A stretch of 11,538 nucleotides of DNA from Oscillospiraceae bacterium (GTDB lineage: Bacteria; Bacillota; Clostridia; Oscillospirales; UBA929): contig JAITQI010000013.1 of assembly GCA_031289065.1 (NCBI GenBank), forward strand, positions 1 to 11,538, given 5' to 3'. Under the pieces are notes generated by a model. That model searched no databases. It was not told the DNA's origin and saw nothing but the letters and a program-made list of their open reading frames with translations. Position 1 is the stretch's first letter. Every line of letters starts with the position of its first letter. This document shows positions 1 through 5,898 of the stretch, one piece after another. The translations under genes were made by a program, and so were the position numbers.

Positions 1-1
1 C

Positions 2-1066
2 TCCGCCGAGGCCTTCGGCACTTCGGCGCGGTGCGCCGTCCTCCTCGACGTGCAAAGCGGCCGGTTCCTCTACGAACGGGAACCCCAAACCCCCATGCTC
101 ATCGCCAGCACCACCAAAATGATGACCGCCCTGGTCGTGCTCAAAAACGCCCGGCTGGGCGATGTGGTCACCGTCGCCAAGGCGCAGACCGGCGTGGAGG
201 GCTCCTCCATGTACCTCAGGGAGGGGGAGCGGCTCACCGTGCGGGAACTGCTCTACGGCCTGTTGCTGTCTTCGGGCAACGACGCCGCCGAGGCGCTGGC
301 CGTCCACTGCGCGGGGGACATTCCCGCCTTCGCCGAACTGATGAACGCCCAAGCCCGAGAACTGGGCCTGATCCGCAGCCATTTCGCCAACCCCCACGGC
401 CTCAACGCCAATCAGCACTATTCCTGCGCCCGCGACCTGGCCCTCATCGCCCGAGAGGCCATGCAAAACCCGGACTTCCGCCAAATCGTCTCCACCAAGA
501 CCATCAATATGGCCGGGCGGGCGCTGCAAAACCACAACAAGCTGCTCTGGAGCTACGAGGGGGCCATCGGCGTCAAAACCGGCTACACCATCAAGGCCGG
601 GCGCTGCCTGGTGTCCGCCGCCGAACGCGACGGGCGCATGCTCATCGCCGTCACCCTCAACGACCCGGACGACTGGCTGGACCACGCCGCCCTGTTTGAC
701 GAGGCCTTCGCCCGGTATGAAACCCGAACGCTGTGCGCCGCCGATGCCGTCGTCGGGCAGACGCCCGTCCTGTCCGGCGAGGCCAGAACCGTCTCCCTCC
801 GCGCCCGGGACACCCTGACCCTCCCCCTGACCGAGGAAGAATGGGCCCGCGTGCAAACCGAACTCGACCTGCCCTGGTACGTCTGGGCCCCCGTCGCCCG
901 GGACGCCGCCGCCGGTCACGTCCGCTACCTCCTGGACGGCAAACTGCTGTGCCAGACCGAACTCTACTACGGTGAAGACGTCCCCGAATACGTCTCCGAA
1001 ACGAAGTCCTTCTGGCAAGCCCTCACCGATTTCTTCGCCCGGCGGCAGCCGCAAAAAGTCAACTGA
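2..1066 (+). CDS. D-alanyl-D-alanine carboxypeptidase (S11, DacF/PBP5-like), 5' partial
   Basis: This is a penicillin-binding protein of peptidase family S11, which removes the terminal D-Ala from peptidoglycan pentapeptides outside the cytoplasmic membrane. The frame is open to the window edge and carries family residues upstream of the first possible start (a GTG at 50), so the true start and the signal peptide lie outside. The three active-site motifs are present in order: STTK at nt 107-118 with the nucleophile serine, SGN at 272-280, and KTG at 575-583. A PBP5-type C-terminal beta domain follows, from about nt 720. The last residues (SFWQALTDFFARR) look like the amphipathic helix that anchors such enzymes to the membrane. 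In Firmicutes these genes are usually called dacF or dacB; I cannot choose between them. The stop is TGA at 1064-1066. A 99-nt gap separates it from the next gene. Confidence 0.93.
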   Translation, partial: SAEAFGTSARCAVLLDVQSGRFLYEREPQTPMLIASTTKMMTALVVLKNARLGDVVTVAKAQTGVEGSSMYLREGERLTVRELLYGLLLSSGNDAAEALAVHCAGDIPAFAELMNAQARELGLIRSHFANPHGLNANQHYSCARDLALIAREAMQNPDFRQIVSTKTINMAGRALQNHNKLLWSYEGAIGVKTGYTIKAGRCLVSAAERDGRMLIAVTLNDPDDWLDHAALFDEAFARYETRTLCAADAVVGQTPVLSGEARTVSLRARDTLTLPLTEEEWARVQTELDLPWYVWAPVARDAAAGHVRYLLDGKLLCQTELYYGEDVPEYVSETKSFWQALTDFFARRQPQKVN

Positions 1067-1074
1067 TTCCCTCC

Positions 1075-1093
1075 GGCGGAAAAATTTTCCGCC
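1075..1093 (+). terminator. Short hairpin after the carboxypeptidase gene, weak terminator candidate
   Basis: This is a near-perfect palindrome, GGCGG and A's followed by T's and CCGCC, starting 9 nt after the carboxypeptidase stop. It can form a 7-bp stem (1075-1081 with 1087-1093) and a 5-nt loop. There is no T-tract behind it, so intrinsic termination would be inefficient. It may only mark the 3' end of the first gene or attenuate read-through into the pseudouridine synthase gene. Confidence 0.35.
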
Positions 1094-1104
1094 TACATAA
1101 CATT

Positions 1105-1132
1105 CAGAGGGCAGAGGTTAGAAGCCAGACCA
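1105..1132 (+). repeat. Four tandem degenerate heptamers (NAGANGN), possible HutP-type RNA site
   Basis: Four 7-nt units stand head to tail. They begin CAG at 1105, CAG at 1112, TAG at 1119 and CAG at 1126, and each is followed by A. The 7-nt units flanking the array on either side do not fit. Bacillus HutP is known to bind RNA with NAG triplets separated by four nucleotides, which is exactly this spacing. A matching array lies before the hutP-family gene at 4030. The array overlaps the left arm of a leader hairpin. A role as a protein-binding site in the leader RNA is inferred. The alternative is a short tandem repeat of no regulatory function. Confidence 0.6.
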
Positions 1133-1154
1133 TATGTTCGGCTTTCCCTCTGCC
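1110..1154 (+). promoter_or_regulatory. Leader hairpin ending 2 nt before the rluB-like Shine-Dalgarno
   Basis: GGCAGAGG at 1110-1117 is the exact reverse complement of CCTCTGCC at 1147-1154. Inside it, AAGCC (1122-1126) pairs with GGCTT (1140-1144), leaving a 13-nt terminal loop. The ribosome binding site GAGG (1157-1160) and the ATG (1166) follow at once. The left arm overlaps the heptamer array, so a protein bound to the array could not coexist with the folded stem. No T-tract follows, so this is not an intrinsic terminator. Control of translation is the simpler reading. Confidence 0.45.
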
Positions 1155-1163
1155 GCGAGGTAA
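1134..1163 (+). other. Nine-codon leader ORF candidate before rluB-like gene
   Basis: An ATG in the loop of the leader hairpin opens a nine-codon frame (MFGFPSAAR) whose TAA ends 2 nt before the downstream ATG. The nearest purine-rich stretch (AGAGG, 1113-1117) is 16 nt upstream, too far for a good Shine-Dalgarno, so translation is doubtful. It is listed because the hutP leader contains the same arrangement. Confidence 0.2.
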
Positions 1164-1165
1164 CG

Positions 1166-1891
1166 ATGCGCGAACGACTGCAAAAAATCCTGTCCGCCCA
1201 TGGGGCGGCTTCCCGCCGTGCCGCCGAGGTCCTCATCGCCCGGGGCAAGGTCACCGTCAACGGACAGGTTGCCTCCGTCGGCGACAGCGCCGACGCCGAA
1301 AACGACGCCATTGAAATCGACGGCCGCCCCCTGAGCATCCGGCCCGAACCCATCACCATCCTGCTGCACAAACCCCGGGGGGTGGTGACCACGCTGTCCG
1401 ATGAAAAGGGCCGCAAAACGGTGCGCGACCTGTTGACAGACATTCCCGACCGGCTGGTGCCCGTCGGACGGCTGGACATGAACACCGAGGGGCTTCTGTT
1501 GCTGACCAACGACGGCGCGCTGGTGCAAACCCTCACCCATCCCTCCCACGAGATCGACAAGGAATACCATGTGGGGCTCAAGTCGGGGGATATGGACGCG
1601 GCCGCCCGCGCCCTGGCCCAGCCCATGACCATAGAGGGATATAAAATCCAACCCGCCAAAACCGCCGTCGTCCGGCGCGATGAGGGCGGCGGCGGCGTGG
1701 TGTCCGTCACCATCCACGAGGGTCGCCACCATCAGGTGCGCCTGATGTGCCAGCAGGCCGAGCTGGAAGTCGTCCGTCTGCGCCGCGTCCGCCTGGGCCC
1801 CCTGTCCATTGAGGGCGTCCCCTACGGCCACTATCGCAAACTCACCCCCGCCGAAGTCAAAAAACTCCACCCCGAACACGCCGATACATAA
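1166..1891 (+). CDS. rluB: RsuA/RluB/RluE-family pseudouridine synthase
   Basis: The 241-residue protein converts one uridine in ribosomal RNA to pseudouridine; RluB-type members act on 23S rRNA near the peptidyl-transferase region. Residues 1-45 form an S4 RNA-binding domain (RLQKILSAHGAASRRAAE). The catalytic domain follows, with the family motif GRLDMNTEGL at 101-110 and catalytic aspartate D104. Downstream are the conserved HPSHEIDKEY segment and GRHHQVRLM. The length is normal for the family. The start ATG has GAGG (1157-1160) 5 nt upstream and agrees with the usual N-terminus. It is preceded by a 99-nt leader with a heptamer array and a hairpin, and followed 44 nt later by the regulator gene. 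RluB is the usual name in clostridial genomes, but sequence alone cannot exclude RsuA-type 16S specificity. Confidence 0.88.
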   Translation: MRERLQKILSAHGAASRRAAEVLIARGKVTVNGQVASVGDSADAENDAIEIDGRPLSIRPEPITILLHKPRGVVTTLSDEKGRKTVRDLLTDIPDRLVPVGRLDMNTEGLLLLTNDGALVQTLTHPSHEIDKEYHVGLKSGDMDAAARALAQPMTIEGYKIQPAKTAVVRRDEGGGGVVSVTIHEGRHHQVRLMCQQAELEVVRLRRVRLGPLSIEGVPYGHYRKLTPAEVKKLHPEHADT

Positions 1892-1935
1892 CCCGAAACA
1901 AATCGCTGACATCTGAAGCGCCAAGGAGTACGAAC

Positions 1936-2796
1936 ATGCCCACCGACCTGTTCGCCCGGATCCGGGAAAACGCGCCCGCCCTCTCCAAGGGCCAGCGGGC
2001 CATAGCCACTTTCATATCCGAACACTACGACAAGGCCGCCTACATGACCGCCCACCGCATGGGCGAAACGGTGGGGGTCAGCGAGTCCACCATTGTGCGC
2101 TTCGCCACCGAACTGGGCTACGAGGGCTACCCCCAAATGCAAAAGGCCCTCCGGGAGGCCATTCGGGCCACCCTGACCTCGGTGCAGCGCATTGAACTGG
2201 GCCGGGATCGTCTGGGTAGCGGGGATTTGCTCAAACGTGCCCTCATGTCCGACCTGGAAAATCTGCGCTCCACCATGGACAGCATCGACCCGGAGACCTT
2301 CGCCGGGGCGGTGGAGGCCATCTTGAGCGCCCGGGACATTTACATCGTGGGCGCCCGTTCCTCGGCGGCGCTGGTCTCTTTCCTGGCCTTTTACTTAAAC
2401 CTCATCTTTCCCAACGTGCGCCTGGCCGGTTCGGCCTCGGACAGCGATATGTTTGAGCGGGTCATGCGCATCGGCCCGGAGGACGCCCTGATCGGCATCA
2501 GCTTCCCCCGGTATTCCCGGCGCACCGTGCAGACCATGCGGTACGCCCACGACCGGGGGGCCCGGGTCATCGCGCTGACCGACTCGCCCCAGTCCCCCCT
2601 GGCCGAAACCGCCGGGCTCACCCTGCTGGCCCGCAGCGACATGGTCTCCTTTGTGGACTCCCTGGTGTCCCCGCTGGCGGTGATCAACGCCCTAATCGTG
2701 GCCCTCGGTATGCGCCGGGGGGAGGACGTGGCCAAGACCTTCACCGATTTGGAACGCATTTGGGACGAATATGAAATCTATGAAAAACATCGATAG
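1936..2796 (+). CDS. MurR/RpiR-family transcriptional regulator (HTH + SIS)
   Basis: This is a 286-residue cytoplasmic DNA-binding regulator. Residues about 10-80 form the RpiR helix-turn-helix domain (LSKGQRAIATFISEHYDKAA, then GVSESTIVRFATELGYEGYP). Residues about 120-255 form a SIS sugar-phosphate-binding domain, with GARSSAALVSFLAFYLN and ISFPRYSRRTVQ. Family members sense phosphorylated sugars or amino sugars and control nearby catabolic genes. No sugar gene is present here, so the ligand and targets are unknown. A clear AAGGAG Shine-Dalgarno (1923-1928) lies 7 nt before the ATG. The 3' end overlaps the flavoprotein start by 26 nt, pointing to co-translation. Confidence 0.9.
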   Translation: MPTDLFARIRENAPALSKGQRAIATFISEHYDKAAYMTAHRMGETVGVSESTIVRFATELGYEGYPQMQKALREAIRATLTSVQRIELGRDRLGSGDLLKRALMSDLENLRSTMDSIDPETFAGAVEAILSARDIYIVGARSSAALVSFLAFYLNLIFPNVRLAGSASDSDMFERVMRIGPEDALIGISFPRYSRRTVQTMRYAHDRGARVIALTDSPQSPLAETAGLTLLARSDMVSFVDSLVSPLAVINALIVALGMRRGEDVAKTFTDLERIWDEYEIYEKHR

Positions 2797-4024
2797 GGCA
2801 CCCGAACTCCGCCGGGTGGCGGTGGCCGGGGCGGGCCCGGCCGGCCTGATGGCCGCCGGCATGGCCGCCGCCCGGGGGCACAGCGTCACCCTCTTTGACC
2901 CCAACGGCTTTCCGGGCAAAAAACTCCGCATCACCGGCAAAGGGCGCTGCAACCTGACCAACAACGCCCCCGTCGATGAATGCCTGAGAAATATCCCCCA
3001 AAATGCCAAATTCCTGCACAGTTCTCTAACTCGTTTCTCGCCTTTCGACGTGATGGATTTTTTTGAATCCATATCCCTCCCCCTCAAAACCGAGCGAGGC
3101 AACCGGGTGTTCCCGGTGTCCGACAGGGCCGGGGACGTGGTTTCCGCCCTGGAGGGCTGGCTGTCCGGCCTGGGCGTAAACGTGACCCCCGGCCGGGTGA
3201 CCGGCCTGGACATAAGGGACGGCGTCCTGCAAGGCGTCCGCACCGACAGGGGCGCGCACCCCTGCGATCGCCTGGTGGTCGCCACCGGAGGGGTCTCCTA
3301 CCCGGGCACCGGCTCTACCGGCGACGGATACCGCCTGGCCGCCCTGGCCGGGCATACGGTGAGCCCCCCCGTGCCCTCTCTGGTGCCCCTCTTATCCGAC
3401 GACCCCTGCTGCGCCGCCATGCAGGGGCTGAGTCTGCGCAATGTGGCTCTTGCCGTTTACAACGGGGCGGGTAAGCCGGTGTACACCGATTTCGGCGAGA
3501 TGCTGTTCACCCATTTCGGCCTCTCCGGCCCCATCATCCTCAGCGCCTCGGCCCACATGCGCCCCCCACAGAGCCGCTGGCGGCTGTCCGTCGATCTCAA
3601 ACCGGCCCTCGACCCGGACAAGCTCGACGCCCGCCTGCTCCGCGACTTTCTCCAGTTTCGCAACCGGGATTTCCAAAACGCTCTCGCGGATTTGTTGCAT
3701 AAAAAGATGATACCTGTTATAATCGAGAAGTCGGGCATCGACCCCGCCAAAAAAGTGCATTCCATCACCCAGGCGGAACGCGCCCGGCTGTTGGCTTTGC
3801 TCAAAGGGTTCCCGGTGTCCGTGTCCGGCCTGGGGCCGATAGAGGACGCCGTGGTCACCTCGGGCGGCGTGTCGGTGGGCGAACTCGACCCTAAAACCAT
3901 GGCCTCCCGTCTGGTATCCGGCCTGTTCTTCGCCGGGGAAGTCATCGACGCCGACGCCTACACCGGCGGTTTCAACCTGCAAATCGCCTGGTCCACAGGC
4001 CACGCGGCGGGCATGGCCGTTTAG
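2771..4024 (+). CDS. BaiN/HI0933-family NAD(P)/FAD-dependent oxidoreductase
   Basis: This is a 417-residue flavoprotein of the HI0933/YhiN/BaiN family, often annotated as aminoacetone oxidase family or NAD(P)/FAD-dependent oxidoreductase. The FAD-binding Rossmann motif GAGPAGLMAA is at residues 20-29. The family signature ITGKGRCNLTN is at 54-64. A second nucleotide-contact segment (LVVATGGVSYPGTGSTGDGY) lies mid-protein, and the C-terminal FAD motif GEVIDADAYTGGFNLQIAWS is near 391-410. Some family members reduce bile-acid intermediates, but most have no known substrate and none can be assigned here. Two in-frame ATGs (2771 and 2780) lie inside the 3' end of the regulator gene. I chose the first; neither has a strong ribosome binding site, so translational coupling is likely. 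A promoter-like sequence occurs within the gene at 3695-3723. Confidence 0.9.
   Translation: MKSMKNIDRAPELRRVAVAGAGPAGLMAAGMAAARGHSVTLFDPNGFPGKKLRITGKGRCNLTNNAPVDECLRNIPQNAKFLHSSLTRFSPFDVMDFFESISLPLKTERGNRVFPVSDRAGDVVSALEGWLSGLGVNVTPGRVTGLDIRDGVLQGVRTDRGAHPCDRLVVATGGVSYPGTGSTGDGYRLAALAGHTVSPPVPSLVPLLSDDPCCAAMQGLSLRNVALAVYNGAGKPVYTDFGEMLFTHFGLSGPIILSASAHMRPPQSRWRLSVDLKPALDPDKLDARLLRDFLQFRNRDFQNALADLLHKKMIPVIIEKSGIDPAKKVHSITQAERARLLALLKGFPVSVSGLGPIEDAVVTSGGVSVGELDPKTMASRLVSGLFFAGEVIDADAYTGGFNLQIAWSTGHAAGMAV
3695..3723 (+). promoter_or_regulatory. Intragenic extended -10 promoter candidate
   Basis: A perfect TATAAT (3718-3723) is preceded by TG at 3715-3716, giving an extended -10. TTGCAT (3695-3700) sits 17 nt upstream and matches the first three bases of the -35 consensus. 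The site is an AT-rich patch in an otherwise GC-rich gene. A transcript starting near 3730 would cross the last 295 nt of the flavoprotein gene and then the leader of the hutP-family gene. It is a consensus match only. Confidence 0.4.
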
Positions 4025-4029
4025 CGCAA

Positions 4030-4057
4030 CAGAAGACAGACGAAAGAAGACAGAGGA
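4030..4057 (+). repeat. Four tandem degenerate heptamers (NAGANGN) before the hutP-family gene
   Basis: Four 7-nt units begin CAG at 4030, CAG at 4037, AAG at 4044 and CAG at 4051. Each has A as its fourth base and G as its sixth. The array also contains a 10-nt direct repeat, AGAAGACAGA, at 4031 and 4045, which is a 14-nt period. It starts 6 nt after the flavoprotein stop. NAG triplets with four-nucleotide spacers are the known RNA target of HutP, and a hutP-family gene starts 66 nt downstream. Autoregulation is therefore the natural inference. Purine-rich low complexity is the alternative. Confidence 0.65.
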
Positions 4058-4082
4058 CGCAACCGGGGATGTCTTGCGTTCT
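4054..4082 (+). promoter_or_regulatory. Leader hairpin between the heptamer array and the hutP-family gene
   Basis: Bases 4054-4062 pair with 4074-4082 (nine pairs including one G-U; core ACGCAA with TTGCGT) around an 11-nt loop. The stem overlaps the last heptamer unit and begins right after its CAG. AAGACA inside the array (4033-4038 and 4047-4052) can instead pair with TGTCTT at 4070-4075, which would compete with this stem. No T-tract follows, so it is not a plain intrinsic terminator. Confidence 0.4.
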
Positions 4083-4116
4083 GACCGCTGGTCTCCAACC
4101 GCTGAAAGGAACGTGA
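4069..4116 (+). other. Fifteen-codon leader ORF candidate before the hutP-family gene
   Basis: An ATG in the hairpin loop opens a 15-codon frame (MSCVLTAGLQPLKGT) that ends with TGA 7 nt before the main ATG. AGAGG (4052-4056) lies 12 nt upstream of it, a possible but long-spaced Shine-Dalgarno located in the heptamer array. There is no run of regulatory codons such as His. It is listed for its parallel with the rluB-like leader; expression is unproven. Confidence 0.25.
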
Positions 4117-4123
4117 CGGATAT

Positions 4124-4540
4124 ATGGCCGAACAGTCCACCAGCAGGGAAGTGGCCGCCGCCGCCGTGGCCATGTCCATCACCCCCAACAGAGACCGGGA
4201 ACGCCTCCTCCGGGCCGAATATGCCCGGGAGGGCATGAAAACGGCGGCTGTGGATTTCGGCGGTGAATTCATCTCCTCCATCGGCAAAATCATTGAACAC
4301 ACCATCGTGGCCGCCCGTCGGGAGGGGCTTATCAGCGACGCCCACCCCGAAGAGGGGGCGGTGGCCGGCGCGGCGCGGGAGGCCCTCTCCCAGATCATGC
4401 CAAAGGCCATCGGCCTCAACGTGGGCGGCAAAATCGCCATCGCCCGCCGAGGCGACCACATCGGCGTGGCCATGTATTTCGGCATCGGCCTGCTCCACCT
4501 CAACGAGGTGTGTGTCGGCCTGGGTCACCGGGCGGTGTAG
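4124..4540 (+). CDS. HutP-family RNA-binding regulatory protein (clostridial type)
   Basis: The 138-residue protein aligns by eye over residues about 38-136 with Bacillus HutP, the hexameric antiterminator of the histidine-utilisation operon. Shared features are the KTAAVDFGGEFISSIGKIIE segment, GLI near 68-70, EAL near 86-88, VGGKIAIARRGDHIGVAMYFG at about 100-120, and a terminal VGLGH. Bacillus HutP binds RNA at NAG triplets and needs L-histidine and Mg2+ held by H73, H77 and H138. The matching positions here appear to be glycine or a small residue, the same, and leucine. Histidine sensing is therefore unlikely by this mechanism. No hut genes are in the window; the gene precedes cmk. Its 99-nt leader has an NAG heptamer array and a hairpin. 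The ribosome site is weak (AAAGGA at 4105-4110, 13 nt from the ATG). Confidence 0.85.
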   Translation: MAEQSTSREVAAAAVAMSITPNRDRERLLRAEYAREGMKTAAVDFGGEFISSIGKIIEHTIVAARREGLISDAHPEEGAVAGAAREALSQIMPKAIGLNVGGKIAIARRGDHIGVAMYFGIGLLHLNEVCVGLGHRAV

Positions 4541-4550
4541 CGCGTTTTTC

Positions 4551-4565
4551 CCGGGAAAATCCCGG
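4551..4565 (+). other. Small hairpin between the hutP-family gene and cmk
   Basis: CCGGGA (4551-4556) and TCCCGG (4560-4565) are perfect inverted repeats around AAA, preceded by five T's and followed by CGTGTTT. The T-run after the stem is too short for a convincing terminator. It may be a minor attenuator or RNA-processing site in the 65-nt spacer. Confidence 0.25.
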
Positions 4566-4605
4566 CGTGTTTCCCATATGCGAAAGACCGTGGGGAGGAA
4601 ACGGA

Positions 4606-5295
4606 ATGCCCGGCTCTCATTACAGCGTCGCCATCGACGGCCCTTCCGGCGCGGGCAAGAGCACCTTGGCCCGCCGGGCGGCGGGCGAGCTGGGCTTTCT
4701 TTACGTTGATACGGGGGCCCTCTACCGGGCGCTGGCCCTGCAAGCCCTGCAGGAGGGCGTACCCCCCGGCGACGAGGCCTCTGTGGCCCTCCTGCTGGAA
4801 ACCGCCCGCGTCTCCCTCCGGCACGAAGGCGGGACGCAGCTTGTTTTCCTATCCGGCCTGGACGTGACCCTCGACATCCGCGCCCATGAGGTCTCCCGCG
4901 CCGCCTCGGACATCTCCGCCCTGCCCGCCGTGCGCGCCTTCCTCCTCGACCGGCAGCGCGCCCTGGCCCGGGAGACCGACGTCATCATGGACGGACGGGA
5001 CATCGGCACCGTCGTCCTGCCCGGCGCCGACCTGAAAATCTTCCTCACCGCCGCGCCGGAGGACAGAGCCCGCCGACGCCACACGGAGCTGACGGCCCGG
5101 GGCGCCGCCCTTACATATGACGAGGTGTTGCGCGATCTGCTCATCCGGGACAAAAACGACGCCGAACGTCCGCTGGCCCCGCTGAAACCCGCCCCGGACG
5201 CCGTCCTGCTGGACACCACCGGCAACACCTTCTCCCAGAGCCTGGCCCTCATCCTCCGTCTGATCCGGGACGCCTGCCCCGAACGATTTCAGTAA
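4606..5295 (+). CDS. cmk: Cytidylate kinase
   Basis: Cmk phosphorylates CMP and dCMP with ATP to give the diphosphates, recycling pyrimidines for RNA, DNA and phospholipid (CDP-) synthesis in the cytoplasm. The 229-residue length fits the bacterial family. The P-loop GPSGAGKST is at residues 12-20, the nucleoside-monophosphate motif DTGALYRA at 35-42, DGRDIGT with the arginine and aspartate that contact CMP at 129-135, and the lid/C-terminal block RDKNDAERPLAPLKPAPDA at about 181-199. The ATG at 4606 has a strong GGGGAGG Shine-Dalgarno (4592-4598). The frame is open further upstream into hutP, but nothing there resembles Cmk. The plsC-like gene follows after 15 nt, the usual neighbour in Clostridia. 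Confidence 0.96.
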   Translation: MPGSHYSVAIDGPSGAGKSTLARRAAGELGFLYVDTGALYRALALQALQEGVPPGDEASVALLLETARVSLRHEGGTQLVFLSGLDVTLDIRAHEVSRAASDISALPAVRAFLLDRQRALARETDVIMDGRDIGTVVLPGADLKIFLTAAPEDRARRRHTELTARGAALTYDEVLRDLLIRDKNDAERPLAPLKPAPDAVLLDTTGNTFSQSLALILRLIRDACPERFQ

Positions 5296-5310
5296 ATCCC
5301 GAGGTCGCTT

Positions 5311-5898
5311 ATGTTCTATACGATTGTTCACACACTGCTCAGGGCGGTGTTCCGGTTGGTCTTCCGGCCGCGCTTTTACGGCCGGGAGAACATTCCGGAG
5401 GGCGCCGCCGTGGTGTGCGCCAACCATACCGCCTCCACCGATCCCGTCTTTTTGGCCATAGCCATCCCCTGCCGCGATCAGGTTCACTTCATGGCCAAGG
5501 CCGAACTGCTGAAAAACCCCTTCCAGCGCCTTCTTTTGAAAGGGTTGGGGGTGTTTGCCGTGCGACGGGGGCACTCCGATTTGGCCGCCGTCAAACGGGC
5601 CTTTACGTTGCTCAAGGCGGGGCATAAGGTGGGCATGTTCCCCGAGGGGCATCGTGTCCAGGCCGACGAACAGTCCCAGGTCAAAACCGGGGCGGCCATG
5701 CTGGCGGTGCGCGCCGGGGTACCCTTCCTGCCCGTATACATCTCCCCCGGCCGCAAGCGCCTGTTTTCCCGAGTGGATGTGGTCATCGGAAGCCCCTACC
5801 TCGTGGAGGGCAAAAAGCTCTCCTCCGAGCGCTATATGGACATCGCCGAGGAGCTCATGCGCCGCATCCTCAGCCTGGAACCCCAGTGTCATGCCTGA
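5311..5898 (+). CDS. plsC: 1-acyl-sn-glycerol-3-phosphate acyltransferase (PlsC family)
   Basis: PlsC-type enzymes acylate lysophosphatidic acid to phosphatidic acid at the inner face of the membrane, the second step of phospholipid synthesis. The 195-residue protein has an N-terminal hydrophobic stretch (FYTIVHTLLRAVFRLVF, residues 2-18). The catalytic HX4D motif is in NHTASTDP (H39, D44), a VRRG segment is at about 84-87, FPEGHR is at 110-115 in place of the common FPEGTR, and VPFLPVYI is the fourth block. The start has GAGG (5301-5304) 6 nt upstream. The last 8 nt overlap the start of ispH, implying translational coupling. Acyl-donor specificity cannot be read from the sequence. Confidence 0.93.
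   Translation: MFYTIVHTLLRAVFRLVFRPRFYGRENIPEGAAVVCANHTASTDPVFLAIAIPCRDQVHFMAKAELLKNPFQRLLLKGLGVFAVRRGHSDLAAVKRAFTLLKAGHKVGMFPEGHRVQADEQSQVKTGAAMLAVRAGVPFLPVYISPGRKRLFSRVDVVIGSPYLVEGKKLSSERYMDIAEELMRRILSLEPQCHA

Noticed and set aside
50..52. GTG as the start of the carboxypeptidase
   Set aside because: Family residues (SARCAVLLD) continue in frame upstream to the window edge, so the gene begins outside the window.
1433..1438. Perfect TTGACA in the rluB-like gene as a promoter -35
   Set aside because: No -10-like hexamer lies 16-18 nt downstream; the region is GC-rich.
1916..1928. Two NAG triplets 7 nt apart before the RpiR gene
   Set aside because: Only two units, without the AGA core, and the second is part of the AAGGAG Shine-Dalgarno.
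3053..3072. Seven-bp hairpin with a T-rich loop in the flavoprotein gene
   Set aside because: It is explained by the codons of a MDFFESIS stretch, has no T-tract after the stem, and lies mid-gene.
3392..4528. Minus-strand open frame of 378 codons across the flavoprotein gene and hutP
   Set aside because: Antisense shadow of two recognised genes; no family motifs.
4510..4605. Upstream in-frame start for cmk inside hutP
   Set aside because: The extra 32 residues do not resemble Cmk, while ATG 4606 has a strong Shine-Dalgarno and the normal N-terminus.
5555..5890. N-terminal extension of the IspH-S1 frame
   Set aside because: This is plsC read in another frame; IspH homology begins at the ATG at 5891.
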